From: Eukaryota sp. TZLM1-RC
Lineage: Eukaryota; Metamonada: BaSk clade
Direction: 5' to 3'
Assembly (NCBI GenBank): GCA_040285825.1
Contig: JAUPSS010000002.1
Span: forward strand, 2,852,001 to 2,916,000
Length of the DNA stretch: 64,000 nt
This document shows, in pieces, positions 41,560 through 50,493 of the stretch (position 1 is its first letter; every line of letters starts with the position of its first letter). The notes beneath the pieces were generated by a model, which was given only the letters and a program-made list of their open reading frames with translations, had not been told where the DNA came from and made no database searches. Position numbers and translations under genes: made by a program.

Positions 41560-42300
41560 AGCAACATACTTTACTTCTAAATGCTATTAAATGTTCACAG
41601 TTCAAAAGATGAAAAAACAGAAGAGGTTTTCCACATTTACAAGTTAAATGATTTGGCAAATAGTTTGGCCACAAAAAAACAACAAAAACGCATGATCAAA
41701 AACCATTCATTGTCAAGAGTCTTACTTCATGATCCAAGCTTTCATACAAAACAACTAGATCACACTAATTTCATAGGCCAAATTTTTGTCATGTGGAAAT
41801 CATATCGAGTAGGTTACTGTTTAGGGACATTGTTATCAAAATTTATCATCGAAGACCCCAACATTGATAGTACCCATTACAAAAGAGTTTCTTTGGGTCT
41901 TACATGAGCTGATGTGGATGTTCCTCGCTTAGATAGAACCTGTACTATACTGAAATGCTATGTCTATTGACCCTTCTCATTTTTTAAATCGACATTTGAT
42001 TAATTCTGATGTCAATAGCCCTCTTCTTGTTTGGGAATAAAATTAAATTAATTAAATGCGCGAAACCTATTTCTTCTGTCAATGAAAAATCTCATGCCCA
42101 ATATAATATCTGTTCCTTTGATAATTCTTTGTGTGGTTCCTTAGGTAAGGATGCTTTGGTATTTCTTGAAGGTTTCATTGTAGTTTTAAAGAAAGGGATT
42201 GGGAGAATTATCTCAAGAACTCTATTCTTGACTCCTAATTCTTGATTAACTACTCTTTTATCAATTTTTTCTGAGCAAAATTTAAATTACAATTACAATT
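41560..42300 (+). mobile_element. LINE family B copy B2 with inverted 5' part
   Basis: From ~41771 the plus strand follows family B (M-W-K-S-Y-R-V...; D-S-T-H-Y-K-R-V-S; F-L-E-G-F-I-V-V-L-K) with stops and shifts. The DNA just upstream, ~41575-41725, is family B in the opposite orientation. Its reverse complement reads L-T-C-K-C-G-K-P-L-L-F-F-H-L-L-N-C, the CCHC knuckle that should precede M-C-K-S-Y. The piece is thus a 5' inversion within one insertion. The element is dead. Confidence 0.7.
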
Positions 42301-43536
42301 ATTTTTGATCCCTGAAATAATATTATTGCTAAAAGCATGTGAGTTGCTGAACAAAGAAAAGACTTTTCAATTAATCAAATCAATTAACCCAACAGTGTGT
42401 ACCCAACACCAAATCCATGCATGGGACACCCCTCCCACTGGAAATAGTTGGTTGGTTGACGTGCTACACAGTACATTTACGTAACTATAAAATGTTTAAT
42501 CCATCATAAATATGAATTAGAATTGGAATGATGAATGAAGAATTATGAAAGAATTGTTAAAATGTAGCATTTCCTCTCGAACGAAAAGCATAAAATTGTT
42601 CACAAGAACATTACATTATCGTTAGTGTTATTATTGAAAACTCAAAGTGTTCTAAATTGTTCAATGTAATCTATTGATACAGAAAATAATGCTACCTTTA
42701 TCTCTGCAATTTGTTTGAATAATTGGCACCTATTCTGACCAGTCAACTACGGTGTTGTACAGAACATGTCTATCTCCCAATAAAGAGAAAATACTAAAAT
42801 CATAAATTCTCAAACTTCAATACAAAACTGTTGGTTTTCAATGGGATTTTGCAAACACAACTTGTAGAATATGGTCTTAGAAGAAGGAAATACTTCAACA
42901 TCAAGAAGCTCCACCTTGAGCCTATTTCAAACTGTACTGCTTATAAAACAACACGAATCCTTGAAAATCAGTTTAGAAAATCCATAAAACTTACTATTGG
43001 TACAGCCCACATTTACAACTTGTAAAAATAATTGTTAAAGGTTGAGATTATGACTGTGATAATAAAACCATATTTTATTATTTTAAATACGAAATTCTTT
43101 AAACATTTGAATACAAATAAACTTTTGCCTTCAATGGGACTAAGTATAATTTCACGGAAACAGATGTCATTTTGGTCACCTTTATCACCACACTAGCCCT
43201 TTAGCTTCGGACACCAATTGAAAATTTTGAAATTTAAATTTAATTATAGGTTTATATAGATTTATAGGTTTTAATAAAATTAATAAAACAAAAAAATTTA
43301 AATTGTTGGAAGGTACCAAAAATATCACCAGTTACATTTAGAAAATGAATTAAACTGATATAGTCACAATTGTTACTTTACCTAAATCCAAAACCAAGAT
43401 AATGGAATTTAAAGTCTAAAGTCAAACATAAGTGAGCGAATATAATAAACGACACGAATTTTTTTATGAAAAAACTAAAAAAATAACTTAATAAAAACTT
43501 TGTAAAATTCTATAATACAAAGAATAATCAAACTCT
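42301..43536. other. 1.2-kb AT-rich spacer, no gene
   Basis: No coding potential that I can support on either strand; one 64-codon frame (42831-43025, +) has no recognisable feature. It is low in complexity around 43230-43300. Confidence 0.45.
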
Positions 43537-43563
43537 CAATCAAACCCCCAATCAAACCCCCAA
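43537..43563. repeat. Short tandem repeat, 13-bp unit
   Basis: CAATCAAACCCCC followed by a second AATCAAACCCCC and the start of a third, immediately downstream of the HMG-CoA reductase stop codon. Confidence 0.7.
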
Positions 43564-44730
43564 TCACTTTCTGTTAAGCTTCATATGTGCACTGATTAAA
43601 TGATCCTCACAAAGCGCTGCCATCAAAGACAACTCCCCTGCCAGCACAGCACTTGCTGTCACCCCTGCCAACCTCTCGCTTCTTTCCTCACCTTCATACT
43701 CTCCCAGCACCAATCCTATACACTCCCTTTGTGCAGGCAACTCAGTCCCTCCACCTACAACACCAACCTCCATGACAGGCATGGTAACTGAGCAATAAAG
43801 ACTACCATCATCAAGCTCTTCAAACTGTGTTAGACATTGTGATGAAGAAACAACCTGAGCCAAATCCTGTCCACAAGCACCAAACATTGCAGCAACAACA
43901 TTGGCAGAATGGGCATTGAAGCCACCTAAAGAACCAGCTACAGCAGAGCCAACAAGGTTTTTGGCAACATTTAACTCTACAAGCTTTTTCACACTTGTTT
44001 TCAAAACACTGCTGACGACATCACCACTCACTGTACCTTCCACAACCACACTTTTGCCCCTTCCGAGTACCCAATTAACACCAGCTGGCTTCTTATCACA
44101 ACAAACATTACCACTGATGGAGAGGTATTGGGTGGAGGGGAACTGTGCACAAATCGCTTTAACTACTTCTGAACAAGCTTTTGTGACCATATTCATGCCC
44201 ATGGCATCACCTGTATGCATTTCAAGTCGTAAAAAGAGGTACCTCCCAGCCAAGAATGGTTGAATGGAAGATAGTCGGGCAAACCTTGAGCTGGAGGTGA
44301 CGGCATGTTTAATAACATCCATACCTTCACCCTGTACCCATGCAATGAGTTTGGATCCCTCTGTTATGGAAGGAACTCGGAAAACGGGAGCTCGGGTCAT
44401 ACCAGATCTGAGGACACGAGTTGTGGTGCCGTTAGATAGAGTGAGTGCCTTGCAACCTCTGTGGACGCTTGCTACAAGACATCCTTCAGTGGTAGCCAGG
44501 GGAATATGTGAGGGGATAGAATCAACAAGGAGAGGACCAGCTAGACCAAGTGGAATAGGAATGAAGCCAATGACGTTTTCACAACAGCGCCCAGAGACTT
44601 TGTCATAATCCAGTCCTTGGACAGGAATGTTGGAAAGATCAGAGTTGGGACAAGTATCGCCTAAACGTTGCCGACGAAGAAGAGTACGTTCCGTGGGATT
44701 TGATGTTAAAGAGTCGACATTTTTAAACAT
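43564..44730 (-). CDS. HMGR: HMG-CoA reductase, class I, soluble catalytic domain only
   Basis: A 388-residue protein that reduces HMG-CoA to mevalonate with two NADPH, the committed step of the mevalonate pathway. All class I landmarks are present: the catalytic Glu in C-C-E-N-V-I-G-F, the catalytic Lys in C-C-D-K-K-P-A-G-V-N-W, the D-A-M-G-M-N-M nucleotide motif and the C-terminal His in S-A-H-M-K-L-N-R. The sterol-sensing and other membrane spans of animal and fungal enzymes are missing; as in Giardia and archaea it should be cytosolic. The ATG at 44730 (M-F-K-N-V-D) is used; the frame is open only 7 codons further, to a GTG. A hAT-type MITE sits 50 bp upstream of the start and may lie in the promoter. 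Confidence 0.96.
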   Translation of the reverse strand: MFKNVDSLTSNPTERTLLRRQRLGDTCPNSDLSNIPVQGLDYDKVSGRCCENVIGFIPIPLGLAGPLLVDSIPSHIPLATTEGCLVASVHRGCKALTLSNGTTTRVLRSGMTRAPVFRVPSITEGSKLIAWVQGEGMDVIKHAVTSSSRFARLSSIQPFLAGRYLFLRLEMHTGDAMGMNMVTKACSEVVKAICAQFPSTQYLSISGNVCCDKKPAGVNWVLGRGKSVVVEGTVSGDVVSSVLKTSVKKLVELNVAKNLVGSAVAGSLGGFNAHSANVVAAMFGACGQDLAQVVSSSQCLTQFEELDDGSLYCSVTMPVMEVGVVGGGTELPAQRECIGLVLGEYEGEERSERLAGVTASAVLAGELSLMAALCEDHLISAHMKLNRK

Positions 44731-44772
44731 CAGCAGTTTGTCAAGTGGCACTTTAACAGATGTGAAGAATCA

Positions 44773-44780
44773 ATAAAACC
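44773..44780. repeat. 8-bp target-site duplication (hAT MITE), left
   Basis: ATAAAACC, repeated exactly at 45003-45010. Eight bases is the hAT-superfamily length. Confidence 0.85.
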
Positions 44781-45002
44781 CAGGGGTGACTAAAGTGATA
44801 AAGTACTTTAGACACTTTACTTTACTTTACTTTTTTTCAATAAAGTGATGACTTCTATGCACTTCTGACAATAGTCTAGGACAACTTCAAAAATGTTACT
44901 ACTTTATCTCACTTTGAGCAACTTTACTGCATAAAGTATAAAGTATAAAATTAACCTTAAAGTACTTTAATTCCATATTTTGCACCACTTTAGTCATCGC
45001 TG
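44781..45002. mobile_element. 222-bp hAT-like MITE
   Basis: Terminal inverted repeats CAGGGGTGACTAAAGTG (left) and CAGCGATGACTAAAGTG (reverse complement of the right end) start with the CAGNG typical of hAT elements. A second inverted pair, TAAAGTACTTTA, lies just inside. The centre is made of AAAGT/ACTTT runs, so the whole element can fold back. Exact 8-bp target duplications flank it. No coding capacity. It stands just upstream of HMG-CoA reductase. Confidence 0.88.
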
Positions 45003-45010
45003 ATAAAACC
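45003..45010. repeat. 8-bp target-site duplication (hAT MITE), right
   Basis: ATAAAACC, partner of 44773-44780. Confidence 0.85.
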
Positions 45011-45411
45011 TAATCACTTATTTTCAATGCATTTTGGAAATTTTTTTGACCACCTCAGCCAACTGCCTTTTGTCTTTTATATGTCTTACATTGTGAACTT
45101 CTGCTCCATGGCGTTGACATTAAACACACCTTACTCAAGACGCAAAAGTTGGAGCTGTTTACACTCACTTGTCTGTAAAGGAAGCACAAACAGTTGTATC
45201 CCGTTTTTTGCTATTCACCAAACATCTGTAAGTAGATGGGTCGAAAGTTGTTAGCATCTTATCATTACAGTCATTAAAGTAATAGAAATTCAATCAATGT
45301 TGTTGATGAACCAATTTGATTACAATGGTAACTAGTAAGTGTGCAGTTGAGAGGCTTCGATATTCAACTTCTAAATTATAGGCAAGATTATTATTTAAAT
45401 ATTAAATTATT
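45011..45411. other. Spacer, no gene
   Basis: AT-rich; the frame at 45027-45254 (+) has no supported identity. Confidence 0.4.
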
Positions 45412-45570
45412 CAAAATTAGCAAACCTTTCATTTGAGACATCAGAAGGATCAACAGACATTACATCCACTAAAATGAAGGTTTCATCTAATCCAGGTAAT
45501 AGGCTTAATGATATTCTATTCAGAATATCATGCTGTTTCAAAAATATAAGTAGCACAATTTGTAAACAAT
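45412..45570 (-). mobile_element. LINE endonuclease fragment
   Basis: The minus-strand frame reads L-D-E-T-F-I-L-V-D-V-M-S-V-D-P-S-D-V-S-N-E-R, which parallels family B (N-G-S-F-T-I-L-D-A-M-S-I-D-P-C-N-S-S-N-E-H). The first Asp of the endonuclease core is replaced. It is a short isolated scrap. Confidence 0.6.
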
Positions 45571-45767
45571 TGACAATTTGAACAAATGTCACGAGTTCAT
45601 GGTTTGTCGTTGAAGCTACTGTTTTACCAATATGAAGTTTTCAACAAAAAGCTAGACAAAAGAAACGTAAAAAACTATGTTTAAATACAAAAAGACTAAA
45701 TCAGACTAAGACAAGCTAAAGCAATAAATAAGTTAGAAAAAAATACAAAAAGTGAGTAAAAGCAGGC

Positions 45768-46124
45768 TCACATATGATGTTCTCCAGTCCACACATAGAG
45801 AATAACATTCATAGCAGCCTTCTTTGACTTGATGCCAACCGAACATGATCTAACATAATCCACACACTCCTCGAACATATCAAGAGAGTAATGACGCCAT
45901 TTATAAACTCTGGACGCCAGCCCTGCAATCTTATCGAGTCTTGGATCGGGAGAAGAACGAAAGTAACCCCACATCTCATTCAAAGAATGTTGGAACACGG
46001 ATATCGGATATGGATAAGTGTCCTTAAACGACGAAAGTGAGCGGGAGTTCTTGAGAGTTGGACATCCCTCTGAAATGACTCTCTCTGACCGACATCTTGT
46101 TAGGCGGGCATCTGGTTGATACAT
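45768..46124 (-). CDS. Small protein of unknown function
   Basis: A 118-residue frame from the ATG at 46124 (open back to a GTG at 46178). It is basic, Ser-rich at the start, then helical with W-G-Y-F-R-S-S-P-D-P-R-L-D-K and several Cys, Trp and Tyr residues, which gives it a real-protein look. There is no signal peptide, membrane span or known domain. It lies directly 3' of the decayed Fanzor on the same strand, so it may be a host gene truncated by that element, or cargo of it. Not recognised. Confidence 0.4.
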   Translation of the reverse strand: MYQPDARLTRCRSERVISEGCPTLKNSRSLSSFKDTYPYPISVFQHSLNEMWGYFRSSPDPRLDKIAGLASRVYKWRHYSLDMFEECVDYVRSCSVGIKSKKAAMNVILYVWTGEHHM

Positions 46125-46230
46125 TGATGAAGGAGAATTGCCGAAAGTGGAACTATCATAATTTCTCGAGAATTTCACACAAAGTCAATATTGAATAAAT
46201 ATCCCTAATAATTGTGTAAACTTCTCAGCA

Positions 46231-46260
46231 CCAAGGGTTAGTATACACTAAACACCTTGG
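46231..46260 (-). ncRNA. Candidate 3' hairpin of a Fanzor guide RNA
   Basis: The minus strand starts CCAAGGTGTTTAGT, then loop GTAT, then ACTAACCCTTGG. All twelve 3'-arm bases pair, with two single-T bulges in the 5' arm. It lies just downstream of the decayed Fanzor stop codon and is preserved, with flanks, at 15631-15660. In OMEGA systems the guide RNA spans the end of the nuclease ORF and the element's 3' non-coding end. This assignment is inference. Confidence 0.4.
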
Positions 46261-48051
46261 AAATACGTTGATTAAAACAGCTACTGCTGTCTTCTTAGAC
46301 GTCTCACACGCCTTGGCCTTCTGAATGGTTCTGGCCGTCATCATGATAGATCTTTCTATGAAAGACCTTACAGCAATTCACTTTTGCTGAGGTCATAAAC
46401 TCGTCCCCGACTTTGACGCTTTCAAAGTGTTTTTTGATTTGTTTGAGAAATCTCTTTCGGGGGGATTTCACAGATTGACGAGATGGACCACCACCACCAT
46501 TGCCGAACCAAACTATAGTGTTTCTTCCTTCAGACAAGCGTTTAATTTTGTTAATAAAACTAGTTATTCTCTTTTGCCTTCGTATGAAGAAATCAAACTT
46601 ATTTCTTCTCAACTTTTTTCTTGCACCACGCTGCAAATTTCCAGACATAATTGAAGCATATTCAGGCTCTTCCTCAGATTCAGAAACATAAGGTAAACTT
46701 ATTTCAATCAGATACTCTTGGAAGCTCTGAGCGGAATAAGTGTTAGGAGTTGCTTGAGTCAGAGGAGGAGGGTGATTTAGTCTTCGTTCTTTTGGATTCA
46801 GTAGCAGTCCAGAACGTTCAAAAACAGGTGCAGAATTTCGGAAAGAACCAGCAGTCCAACCACAAAGATTGCTGTGGTTGGGATTAATGGCTACAAAAAA
46901 CAAATTTTCATCAGGATCTCTGTAATTGGGCTGTTGTTCCACTGGTAACCGCGATCCTTTCTGTGGATTTGCTGTTCTATGGACATTGGATTTTCGTTTA
47001 CTTTCAGAGTTATGAATATCATAATTTCCAGAGGCTCGCCTGGGCTCAAATTCCGCTTTACTTGGCCTATTATAAGTTTTTCTTTCCTTTTGGCTAAACG
47101 TAAACCGCAAGGAATCACCATTTGAAAAAATGGTATAGTTAATAAATTTCGATTTATTAAAAAACCGATAAGGGTTGTTAGAAGGGTTGTTAGAAGGGAT
47201 GTTAGAAGCTCTTTGTTTGCATTTAGTTTTGTGAAATAAGCTTCTGCTTCTTTAGTCAAGCTGCAGAAGCATGGAGACCAACTGGACAGTGGAGAGAGAG
47301 TGCCTTTTCATCACATCAGGGCAGTTATCTTCTAAAAAGATAAAATGTTCAAGCCAGATTGAACGATTGTTGCCGCAGACTCCATATTGATGGGAAATCG
47401 TTCGTTTCTTATTGAATTTTCGAACAAATTTTCACCACCACCAATATAGGGGTTGGCTGTCATATTGAGCCAATGAACCAAGATATGCTGGTGTATTTCT
47501 TGTTACCATTGTAAAATTGACTCATCTGGCTGAATCCCTTGAAGTACACAGTCGGCGTACTTCTTGGGCCAGGTGCAATTTAGAAACTGAGCACAGCTCT
47601 TGAAAAAATTGCGTTTCCAGACAACAGGGCCGTCAGCAAGCAACTGACAAAAGGCTTCTCGCAGTTAGATGGCTCGACTGCCAAGAAGAGTGGAAAGACA
47701 CCAAAATCTACCACCGTCGGCTGAGGTGGTTTCATTCAGCGGTCCTTAGGGCCAAAAGTGCTGAACAAGGTGTTGCAGCGCTTGGTAAACCAAAGGATGG
47801 TTCTCAAATGGCCTTCTTTGTTTAGGCTCACTTTGGCAAACAAAGTCGAAACAGAGGCTCCAAAACTGGCTTTGAGTAAGCCACATAGAGTGTTCTCGGT
47901 ATTGGTGGACAAAGAGTCGTGCTAGGTGAATAGCATGAGTTCCAATACTAGCAAGAACCTGGAGCTGGCGTTCCATAACTTCTTGTGCCTCTGAGTCGAA
48001 GAACTGGTTGACAGACGCTCCCACAGTTGTAGTTTGTAGAACGTTATCCAT
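46261..48051 (-). pseudogene. Decayed Fanzor paralogue
   Basis: The minus strand follows the Fanzor at 23.7-25.7 kb from M-D-N-V-L-Q (48051) through S-Q-F-W-S-L-C-F-D-F, D-G-P-V-V-W-K-R-N-F-F, R-R-Q-K-R-I-T-S-F-I-N-K-I and W-F-G-N-G-G-G-G to V-G-D-E-F-M-T-S-A-K. The RuvC-I aspartate is lost (V-A-I-N-P-N-H-S-N). The zinc ribbon and RuvC-III aspartate are deleted between Y-H-D-D and P-E-P-F-R-R. The N-terminal CCHC knuckle is missing. Frames are interrupted between 47111 and 47746 by stops and shifts. A 12-bp tandem repeat at 47171-47206 lies in it. It is clearly a non-functional relic of a related, not identical, Fanzor. Confidence 0.85.
47171..47206. repeat. 12-bp tandem repeat, three units
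   Basis: AGGGTTGTTAGA twice, then AGGGATGTTAGA, within the Fanzor pseudogene. Confidence 0.85.
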
Positions 48052-48407
48052 GGCAGTCAACACAGAACGGAAACAGTCAGAAATGATTGAAAATTTGTTT
48101 CCTAAAATTGAAAATTTGTTGAAGTCAATCAATCTTATAGTTGTCAATTCAAAGTAAAGTTAGTTACCAGCGTTTATTAATGATACATATCGTTCAAGAT
48201 TACTTTCTGAATATTTTCCTTTCTTCAGACAAGAACTACATGTTACAAAAGTTGGTGAGTGGAGTTTGGTTTGGTTGTCATCATTCCCCAGATTCGTAAT
48301 TGAATTTCATTTCGTCGCTTACAACATTTCATCACTTACACTATTACGAACCTTCTCCCTACAAATAACACTATCGTCACGCCTTCTGACACCACAAATC
48401 TCAACTT

Positions 48408-48737
48408 ATGTCGGCCGACGGGTCGGTGATTTTCAAACACAAGTACTACTATAGATTAGGTCAGACTGGTAAAACCAAGGACGAGATAGAATCCTTGCTT
48501 TCAGCTTCTACCACACTTTATGTCGGAAATCTTTCTATTTACACATCAGAGGAGCAGATTCATGCTCTTTTCTCTCGTGCTGGTCGTATCAAACGTATCA
48601 TTATGGGACTCAACAAGAAATCACTCAAACCATGCGGTTTTTGCTTCGTTGAATACTATACCCGTGCATCGACTGAGATTGCCACGAGGTATTTTAACAG
48701 AACAATACTAAATGAAAGGGAAATCCTGATTGTTTGA
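48408..48737 (+). CDS. NCBP2: Nuclear cap-binding protein subunit 2 (CBP20), short form
   Basis: A 109-residue protein matching the small subunit of the nuclear cap-binding complex, which binds m7G-capped RNA with CBP80. It has the N-terminal aromatic stretch (Y-Y-Y-R-L-G), RNP2 [14 protein letters not shown] and RNP1 [12 protein letters not shown], followed by the last RRM strand. The frame stops right after R-E-I-L-I-V, so the C-terminal tail (normally W-D-A-G-F and a Gly/Arg-rich end, ~40-50 residues) is missing. No continuation is seen downstream in any frame. The tyrosines that stack on the cap (here Y-Y-Y near the start and in L-S-I-Y) are kept. Either a natural short form or a 3' truncation. 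Confidence 0.88.
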   Translation: MSADGSVIFKHKYYYRLGQTGKTKDEIESLLSASTTLYVGNLSIYTSEEQIHALFSRAGRIKRIIMGLNKKSLKPCGFCFVEYYTRASTEIATRYFNRTILNEREILIV

Positions 48738-48939
48738 TTGAAAATCATCAAAGCTTGTTTGATGATTCTGACACAATGCAGCTTTAAGACTTTCACCTGT
48801 GTGGTAACCAGTCAAAATAATGAACAAATTTCAATTTTCTCACTTCTACTTCAATAAGTCACAATGATGTCATAACATCATCTCCATTCATACTGTAATA
48901 TGTCACAGACCACATGTTTAAGGTGTGAATATTTTTTTT

Positions 48940-49090
48940 AATATGTTTATTAAAAACCTATAAATCAACATCTAAAAAATACATCTCTTCCAAAACAAAA
49001 ACACTAGCTCCAACTTTTTCATAGTCAGATCCAAAAGAATGCAAAGCACCAGAATTGATGTGGCGAGCAGAAAGAGACATAACAAAAGGT
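48940..49090 (-). mobile_element. LINE 3' end fragment
   Basis: The minus-strand frame ends S-D-Y-E-K-V-G-A-S-V-F-V-L-E-E-M-Y-F-L-D-V-D-L-stop at 48958, like the scrap at 9029 (H-Y-Q-R-V...S-D-V-D-L-stop). An A-rich tail follows on the same strand. The upstream boundary is not clear. Confidence 0.5.
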
Positions 49091-49389
49091 TGGGCAATGG
49101 GATTATATCCACAATAGCATATTGTTTGGGAGAGTTTTGGGGGAAAACTGAAAGTGGGAATGTTTGGGGGAATTGTATCCAACATAAAAATCAACCACAG
49201 TCGGATTTTGCTAAACTTGTACTTTATAAAATTTTATCATGATACAACATCCTGAAGGCAATATTTCCTAGATTGGATCGGCCGACCTAGTGTTCATCAA
49301 TACTTTTGTTGGAATAACCAGTCCAGCAAAACTCATCTCCAGGAGGAAGCTGACGAAGACCGTACTCCTTCTCAATGTTTGGATTTTTT

Positions 49390-49443
49390 CCACCATGTGG
49401 CACCGCGTGTTCAGCATGGTGGTATATTTGAACCACATGGTGG
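49390..49443. repeat. GC-rich inverted repeat, copy 1
   Basis: CCACCATGTGG at 49390-49400 and CCACATGGTGG at 49433-49443 are perfect 11-bp inverted repeats. A second GGTGG lies between. The segment TTGAACCACATGGTGG is shared with copy 2 at 49937-49980. Confidence 0.8.
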
Positions 49444-49621
49444 TGTGTTTTTCAGCCTATGAAATGCTATTACTTTCTTACATGTCTGACTGATTGCTCT
49501 TTATGAGTGAACTTGTTTATTTCCATTAACACACCAAATACTAAACCAATAACTATTGAAACAAAATACGCATCGACTTTAACAGGATATAACGGATTAC
49601 AGGAACCATTAGTGAGTATTT

Positions 49622-49746
49622 CTCAATTGGGGAACGGTTTTACAGAAGCACGGCATTCGGCAAGGAAATGTTCAACCATCTTAGCAGGAAAATTGTTGAG
49701 CAGTCTGTGACAAAGGTCACATTTGAAATGAAGGTGTCCTCTTGAT
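49622..49746 (-). mobile_element. Possible BED-type zinc-finger (hAT transposase) fragment
   Basis: The minus-strand frame reads H-F-K-C-D-L-C-H-R-L-L then F-P-A-K-M-V-E-H-F-L-A-E-C, a C-x2-C...H-x4-C pattern with the spacing of BED fingers, which start many hAT transposases. It ends at a TGA soon after. The upstream frame is broken. Evidence is only the finger pattern. Confidence 0.35.
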
Positions 49747-49936
49747 ATTCAACCTCATCACAAGCATTATTGAGGGATACACATTTGAATACAGGGTGTT
49801 TTCTACCTGGCCATGACATTTAGAACAAAGAATTGAAAAAAGAATAAAGTAATTAATTGGAAATTCGAATAGATTCAAATAAATTTGTTGAAAAAAACGA
49901 ATTCGACCACCCAGAAAACCACCGTTGTAGCAGTAA

Positions 49937-49980
49937 CCACCACGTGGTCCACAGTGTGGTAAAGTTGAACCACGCGGTGG
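49937..49980. repeat. GC-rich inverted repeat, copy 2
   Basis: CCACCACGTGGT (49937-49948) pairs with ACCACGCGGTGG (49969-49980) with one mismatch. The right half TTGAACCACGCGGTGG matches copy 1 at 49428-49443 apart from two bases. Confidence 0.8.
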
Positions 49981-50427
49981 AATCTGATCACTGCTCCTAC
50001 TGTTTTGAGATTCAATTTAGTTCTTGAAGATTTGTAATTCCTCATAGTGTGTCAATCAGGTTTATTTTCATAAATACTTGGGAAATAAATTATCAAGTCT
50101 GTTAATCAATAGTGGTTGTTCAAAAACAACTAATGCCTTTCTGTCACTGTGATATTTACCTTGTGTGTTATGTATAGAAGTTGCAACTAAAATTTGTGTA
50201 GTTTCGTTGTTTAATACTATATACTTGTCTTCTTTGAACCAAACAATTATGCTATTGCGACGCTTTTCTGTTTCTCAATCCTATGTCTTCTGTCTCATTA
50301 ATTATTCCTTATCTTGGTTTTCGGGTTGAATCAGGTTAAATGGATAGTTTGGAAGAAATGAAATCAGTTTAACATTAAAATGAATCATCAAAATTTAATA
50401 TGATACATACAAACTATGATTGAATTT

Positions 50428-50478
50428 ATGTCGGCCGACTCAAATCTAGATTTTGTTATTTTGGGTTTCTTTCCCTAA
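50428..50478 (+). promoter_or_regulatory. Possible uORF in the SMC2 leader
   Basis: ATG with a 16-codon frame ending TAA, 15 bp before the SMC2 start codon. It begins ATGTCGGCCGAC, the same 12 bases as the CBP20 start (48408-48419). If the SMC2 mRNA starts upstream of it, it could reduce SMC2 translation. Leader length is unknown. Confidence 0.25.
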
Positions 50479-50493
50479 ATTTGCAAATTACCA

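Noticed and set aside
43537-43563. CCAATCAAACCCC repeats as telomeric DNA
   Set aside because: Only about two and a half units, next to a gene stop codon, inside a normal gene region.
48958-49194. 78-codon minus-strand ORF as a host gene
   Set aside because: Its end matches a LINE C-terminus found at two other places in the window.
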